Positions 59,157 through 64,000 of a stretch of DNA of 64,000 nucleotides are shown here, piece after piece (positions within the stretch are counted from its first letter, which is position 1; each line of letters starts with the position of its first letter). The notes under the pieces were generated by a model. It was given only the letters and a program-made list of their open reading frames with translations. It ran no database searches and was not told the origin of the DNA. This DNA comes from Annona cherimola (taxonomy: Eukaryota; Streptophyta; Magnoliopsida; Magnoliales; Annonaceae). The stretch is taken from positions 49,641,452-49,705,451 of the forward strand of contig CM059972.1 in NCBI GenBank assembly GCA_030490835.1. Direction: 5' to 3'. A program made the position numbers and the translations under genes.

Positions 59157-59670
59157 GGTAGACCGACTACTGTAAATGAGGTTAGAAGTTTTCTCGTTAT
59201 GGTAGGGTATTATCGAAAATTCGTGGAAAGGTTGTCAAGCATAGCAGTACCGCTTACTAGGTTAACCCACAAGAATGCTAAATTTATCTGGCCAGATGCT
59301 TATGAGAAAAGTTTCCAAGAACTGAAGAGTCGCTTAACTTCAGCTCCGATTTTAGCCTTGCCGATTACTGGAAAAAACTATGTGGTGTACAGTGATGCAT
59401 CTAGGAAAGGCTTCGGCTATGTACTCATGCAGTAAGATAGGGTAATTGCCTATGCGTCTAGACAGTTAAGACCCTATAAACAAAATTACCCTACCCATGA
59501 CTTGGAATTAGCCGCAGTGGTGTTTGCTTTGAAAATATGACGACACTACTTGTATGGTGAGAAAATAGAAATTTTTACGGACCATAAGAGCCTAAAGTAC
59601 ATTTTCTCTAAAAAAGAGTTGAACCTTTGACAGAGAAGATGGTTGGAGTTACTAAAAGACTATGACATTA
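59157..59670 (+). pseudogene. Tekay-like RNase H, cut by Sirevirus LTR
   Basis: [66 protein letters not shown], FTDHKSLKYIF and RRWLELLKDYDI, with stops near 59433, 59538 and 59628. The frame ends abruptly at 59670 where TGTTAGGCC of the copia LTR begins. CATTA (59666-59670) is the expected left half of the duplication. The rest of pol (integrase, chromodomain) must lie beyond the right end of the window, if it exists. Confidence 0.85.
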
Positions 59671-60674
59671 TGTTAGGCCCGTATGAAACTGATAAAAAGA
59701 AAAGAATAATAGCACAAAGAATGATCTAAGAAGGAACAGGATAAATTTCACATACCACAAAAATAATCCAAAGAAGACACCGCAAATTATAGTGATTCGG
59801 TTAACACACCTACTCCACTCTCCAAGTCAACGCCTTGACTCGGGTTTCCACTAGTCAACTTAGAACTCAAGTTACAGTTGTACGATTTCAATCGGCTTCT
59901 GGATTATACAAACGACTCCAAGTGGCACGTGAAGCTTTCCACAAATCACAATGAAAGCTTTTGTCTTAAATTAGACAGTCTCTAATTCAAGATAAAATAA
60001 ATAAAAATAAACTAAAGCTTACAACTAATTTAATAGCACAGAAGCTCGAAAATGAAGCTTTTAGTAGGATGATCACAACGATCTTCAATATGTTGCTTCT
60101 GACAGATGGACAGAGGATCACAGAGAACTCCTTGAGACAGATCTACACTTTTGAAAATATTTTCTCTGAATTGAATTTTCAATTGAAATTCATTGTCTAT
60201 TTATAGCTTTTAACTTTCAATCGCCAAGAGAGATTTTCTCCACTAAATCCGCAACCAATCGGATTTTTCTCAACAGCCTATAACAACTTAACAAACAGAA
60301 ACTGCCAAGAGAGATTTTCTCCACCAAATCCGCAACCAATTGGATTTTTCTCAACAACCTGTAACAACCCAGGACAACTCCTCAAACTAGCCACGTCATC
60401 ATCCAATCACCTATCCATTGATCTTGCTAAATAAACTGTTAAAGTTTCAACCCCAAAACAGTTGAAGTTTCAAACCAAAACAGTTGAAGTTTGACACTAA
60501 ATCGATTGAAGTTACAAACCAGCACTGCTGAAGTTTTATAGCAAAACCTCGACAGATTCATAACACAATTCAATGTTAACTTGTTACAACCATTCATCAC
60601 GAATCAAATACAAGCTACACATTTCAAGCATTAAATTCTTAATTTGTCTATCATCAAAATAGTATAAGTCAACA
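59671..60674 (-). repeat. 3' LTR of Sirevirus-like copia
   Basis: On the minus strand TGTTGACTTATAC...GGGCCTAACA (1004 bp), with terminal TGTT/AACA. A minus-strand TATA box CTATAAATAGAC lies at plus 60194-60205. An internal ~85-bp direct repeat (GCCAAGAGAGATTTTCTCCA, at about 60221 and 60306) and a repeated AACAGTTGAAGTTT word (60460-60490) are visible. The 5' LTR lies outside the window. Confidence 0.85.
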
Positions 60675-60691
60675 AGTCTCCCCCTTTTTTG
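60675..60691 (-). other. Polypurine tract of Sirevirus
   Basis: On the minus strand CAAAAAAGGGGGAGACT directly precedes the LTR start TGTTGAC, the standard priming site for plus-strand DNA synthesis in copia elements of this type. Confidence 0.85.
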
Positions 60692-61906
60692 ATGATGACA
60701 AATCGCAAGTGACATATTAATTGAATGGATTTGAGAGATGATTTTTTTTGTGTAATGGAGCAAATGGTGGAAAGAGGGAGGGGGGGAGAGAGAGAGAGAA
60801 TTTTGATTTTCAAAAATCAATTTGTTGAAACTTGGTTAGGAAGTTAGGGATTTGATTTTCAAAAATCAAAATACCCAGACTATAGAGGCTAAAAAAATTC
60901 CATAAAAAGTGGATGAGAATTTTGGGGCTGCTTATTGCTGGTTAATGAATGGTAGAGAGAAGAGAAGTGATGTGAATGGGAGAGAAGAGAAGACGTGAGT
61001 TCATGGGAGAGAGAAGTTGCCGCACAAGTAAGTTACCTACTCGAATACGTTGCTTTTGGTTTGGTTTGCTGCTCTCCTTTTGCCGTTCCTTTTCGTTTTT
61101 GTTTTTTTATACTCTCTATTTGCCGTTCTTTGCTTTGGTTTTTTTTGGTTTGAACGGCCTTTGCCATTCCTTTTTTTTTATTTTATCTGTTTGTCGTTCT
61201 TTGCTCTGGCTTTTTTTTTAGTTTGAACGGCCTTTGCCGTTCCTTTTTGTTTTTTTGTTTGTTTTTTTTATTCTCTCTATTTACCATTCTTTCCTTTGGC
61301 CTTCTTATTGACTTGGCCCATTCCCTTTTTCTTGTTTTGTTTTTTTTTTTTAAAAAAAAAAGATGGATGCATGAGTTTTGCCCGTTCCTTTTTTTTATAT
61401 TATTATTATTTTTTTAAACAGATGCATGCATGAGTTTTGCCCGTTCCTTTTTTTTTGTTTTGGTTTTTTTTTTAAAAAAAAAACGGATGCATGCTAATTC
61501 AAAGCCCATTCCTTTTTTTTAAAATGCATGTGTGAGTTGCGTTTAGCCTGTTCTCCCTTTTGTGTTTCTTTTTTTTATTTTTGTTTTGTTTGAACGGCCT
61601 TTTGTTGCTTTTTTTAATTTTACAGATTTTTTTTAAACTCTTATTAAATATTTGACCTTGGTTTGCCATTGTTTTTTTTTAACAATTTTATTGCTGTTTT
61701 TTTACAGATTTTTTTAAAACTCTTATTAAATATTTTACCTTGGTTTGCCATTGTTTTTTTCTTGAATGGTTTTTTTTTAAAAAAAACTTTCGAATCTTTT
61801 TTTAACAAAAACAACCATATTTAAAAAATAAAACTAAAATTGGCAGATAAATATATAATTTTAAAATTATCAACCACATGATATAATATTTACATAAATG
61901 CATGTG
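60692..61906 (-). repeat. 3' noncoding region with T-rich tandem repeats
   Basis: Between the pol stop and the polypurine tract. From about 61040 to 61790 (plus strand) it consists of diverged units mixing poly-T with GAACGGCCTTTGCCGTTCC-like and TTTGCCGTTCTTTGCTTTGG words, then GGATGCATGCATGAG words and a duplicated TTTACAGATTTTTTTAAA..CTTGGTTTGCCATTG. Near 60775 there is a GA-rich tract (GGGAGGGGGGGAGAGAG). No envelope-like ORF is visible. Confidence 0.7.
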
Positions 61907-64000
61907 TTATGAAAAAGGATCAATTACACCCAATTCCATTCTTTTGTGAAGAAATTTTTCAGAGGGAAGTGGTTTTGTAAAAATATCTGCCAGTTGATCT
62001 TCCGTGGGAATAAATTCAATAGAAATTTCGTTTCGTGATGCATGATCCCTTAAAAAATGATATCTTACCTCAATATGTTTAGTGCATGAATGTTATACAG
62101 GATTTTTAGACAAAATTATTGCACTTGTGTTGTCACATATAATTGGAACTTTTATATATGACAACCCGTAATCACACAATTGTTGTTTCATCCACAAAAT
62201 TTGGGCACAACAACTAGCACAAGCAATATATTCAGCCTCTGCAGTTGATAACACAACTGAGCTTTGTTTCCTAGAGTGTCATGATATAATCATACCACCC
62301 AGAAATTGACAAGTACCGCTTGTACTTTTTCTATCCACTTTATAACCTGCAAAATCTGCATCTGAATATCTAACTAAGATAAAAGTGGATTCTCTAGGAT
62401 ACCAAATGCCCAAGGTGGGTGAATCACCAAGGTATTTAAATATACGTTTAATAGCACTCATGTGTGATTCCTTTGGATTTGACTGAAAACGTGCACACAT
62501 ACAAACACTAAACAAAATATCAGGTCGACTGCCAATTAAATACAAAAGTAAACCGATCATGCTCATATATAACTTTTGATCTACTGGCTTACCTGATTCA
62601 TCTTTATCCATTTTTATGCTTGCACTCATGGGGGTTGACATATGCTTTGCATTTTTTATTTCGAACTTTTTCAACATTTCTTTGTCATATTTTGTTCGAG
62701 AGATAAAAATATCTTCTTTTGTTTGTTTTACTTGAAGTCCCAGAAAGAAAGTAAGCTCACCCATTATGCTCATTTCGAACTCACTCTGCATCAATTTTTC
62801 AAAATCCTTGCAATACAACTCATTAGTAGACCCAAAAATTATGTCATCCACATAAATCTGTACAATCAAAATGTCTTTGTGAATATTTTTTATAAATAAA
62901 GTAGTATCAACCTTGCCTCTTTTGAATTTTTTCTCTAGCAAAAACTCACTAAGGGTCTGTTTGTGATGGCATAAAACTTTCCCATTTTATTAAAACTTTT
63001 CAATGTTAGGGTCGTCAGTGCAAAATGCGTCATTTCACCCGTCATTGCAGATTTTCAAACGGGCTTTTCTGTCATTTCAAAATGTGAAAATCCATCTGCG
63101 TGCTGACACTTGTCCGTGAGCAGCAACCAGCCTTCAGAACCGACGCTAATGAAGAAAAAAGAGGAGCAACACGTACAGCTATTATGCCGACTGTTGTACT
63201 TGAGCCAAATCTAAAAAACGTCAAATAGTTTTGGCTATTACCAAACAAACCCTAAGTCTATCATACCAAGCTCTTGGAGCTTGTCTTAATCCACAGAGAG
63301 CTTTTGAGAGTTTGAACACATAATCAGGGTGTTCAGGATCTTCGAAATTTGGTGGTTGTTTGAAATAAACTTCTTCATTTATCAAACCATTCAAGAATGC
63401 ACTTTTTACATCCATTTGAAAAAGTATAAATTTTCTGAATGATGCAAATGCAAGTAACATTCTAATGGCTTCAAGTTTAGCTACAGGTGCAAAAGTCTCA
63501 TCAAAATCAATACCCTCTTCTTGAGAGTAATCTTGTGCAACTAGACGTATTTTATTTCTAACAATGATCCCAGACTCGTCAAGTTTGTTTCTAAAAATTC
63601 ATTTTGTACCAGTAACTAGATGATCATCAGGTTTAGGTATAACTGTCCACACATTGTTTCTTTTAAATTGATCCAGTTCCTCTTGCAAAGCAATTATCTA
63701 ATTTTCATCAGATATTGCTTCATCAACTTTTTTAGGTCCAATGTGAGAAATAAAAGCATAATGACCCAAGACATTTTGAAGTGAATTTCGAATTTTGACT
63801 TTGTCATAAACATCGCCAATAACCTGATTAAGTGGATGATTTTTATGTATTTGCAGATTTAGAAGTTTTCTTAGAATATTACCTGCACTTACCATTTCTT
63901 TATTTCTTGATGTTTTCTGTATGTCAAGAATGTTTTCTTCTTCATCTGAAAAGACAACCTTTCCCGGCCTGGTGTTAGATTCATCAAAGGTGACATGTAT
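61907..64000 (-). pseudogene. Sirevirus-like copia pol (RT and RNase H), partial
   Basis: Minus-strand polyprotein running off the right edge. From the edge: GTK-stop-IFRNKLDESG, QEEGIDFDETFAPVAKLEAI, FQMDVKSAFLNGLINEEVYF, KALCGLRQAPRAWYDRL (63270 region), then a MITE, then FLLEKKFKRGKVDTTLFIK, IVQIYVDDIIFGSTNE (YVDD intact), FEMSIMGELTFFLGLQVKQ. RNase H follows (YSDADFAGYKVDRKSTSG, STAEAEYIA, CDNTSAIILSKNP, TKHIEVRYHFLRDH) and the end DIFTKPLPSEKFLHKRMELG, stop at 61907. Stops: near 62281, 62183, 63603 and 63699, all fitting TGG or CAA changed by one transition. Confidence 0.9.
62953..63252. mobile_element. 300-bp MITE inside copia RT
   Basis: Ends GGGTCTGTTTG / CAAACAAACCC, flanked by TAA (62950-62952 and 63253-63255). 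Removing it with one TAA rejoins the RT frame exactly (WYDRL + SEFLLEKKF). The TSD class matches Tourist, but the GC-richer interior differs from the other Tourist-like copies here, so it is a separate family. No ORF. Confidence 0.9.

Noticed and set aside
62642..62899. 85-codon plus-strand open frame
   Set aside because: Antisense to the conserved copia RT segment containing YVDD.

Overview
This window is nuclear DNA of a flowering plant, probably a eudicot. The species cannot be named from the sequence. Evidence: the DNA is very AT-rich; the repeats are plant lineages (an L1-type LINE with a plant zf-RVT tail, a Tekay/Del-like Ty3 chromovirus, a Sirevirus-like Ty1/copia, tRNA-derived SINEs, Tourist-like and Mutator-like MITEs); and the only gene-like remnants resemble plant families (an NYN/C2H2 protein and the N-terminus of a patatin-like protein). 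I see no intact host gene, rRNA, tRNA or CRISPR array. The window is a heterochromatin-like pile of nested transposable elements, nearly all dead.

Left third (1-21.7 kb): one minus-strand L1 LINE is split into three recognisable parts (19664-21730, 14736-15213, 3756-5439). It is interrupted by very long, gene-free TG...CA elements: 5440-14735 (target duplication CAAGG), 15214-19658 (TTTAT), and 1240-3755, itself split by 1-1239. I read these as giant solo LTRs of 4-6 kb. The copy at 5440-14735 carries a large secondary insert (about 6640-12045). That insert holds a chimeric gene fragment, then a TATA-to-poly(A) unit made almost entirely of successive tandem-repeat arrays, with a foldback MITE inside.

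Middle (21.7-43.4 kb): unique or degenerate DNA with a cluster of Tourist-like MITEs; a degenerate copia element (25077-33209, minus strand) with both LTRs, filled with a SINE, a MITE, a partial MITE and a probable 3.5-kb LTR; a GC-richer segment of possible organelle origin (33838-34185); and a second minus-strand LINE (about 35180-38640) broken by a MITE and a 2-kb Ty3-type solo LTR. Another giant LTR follows at 38897-42944.

Right third (43.4-64 kb): the best-preserved giant LTR (43407-49410, duplication GATGG), featureless AT-rich DNA with MITEs, a SINE (54974-55183), and an odd zinc-knuckle pseudogene with hexapeptide repeats. This lies just upstream of a Tekay-like gag-pol (56381-59670). 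The RNase H of that element is cut by the 3' LTR of a minus-strand Sirevirus whose pol runs off the right edge and is itself interrupted by a 300-bp MITE.

The most unusual material is the giant LTR family with its conserved 3' block and its ~49-bp-period array of dyad motifs, the repeat-only transcription-like unit at 8.4-12.0 kb, and the chimeric gene capture at 7.36-8.15 kb.
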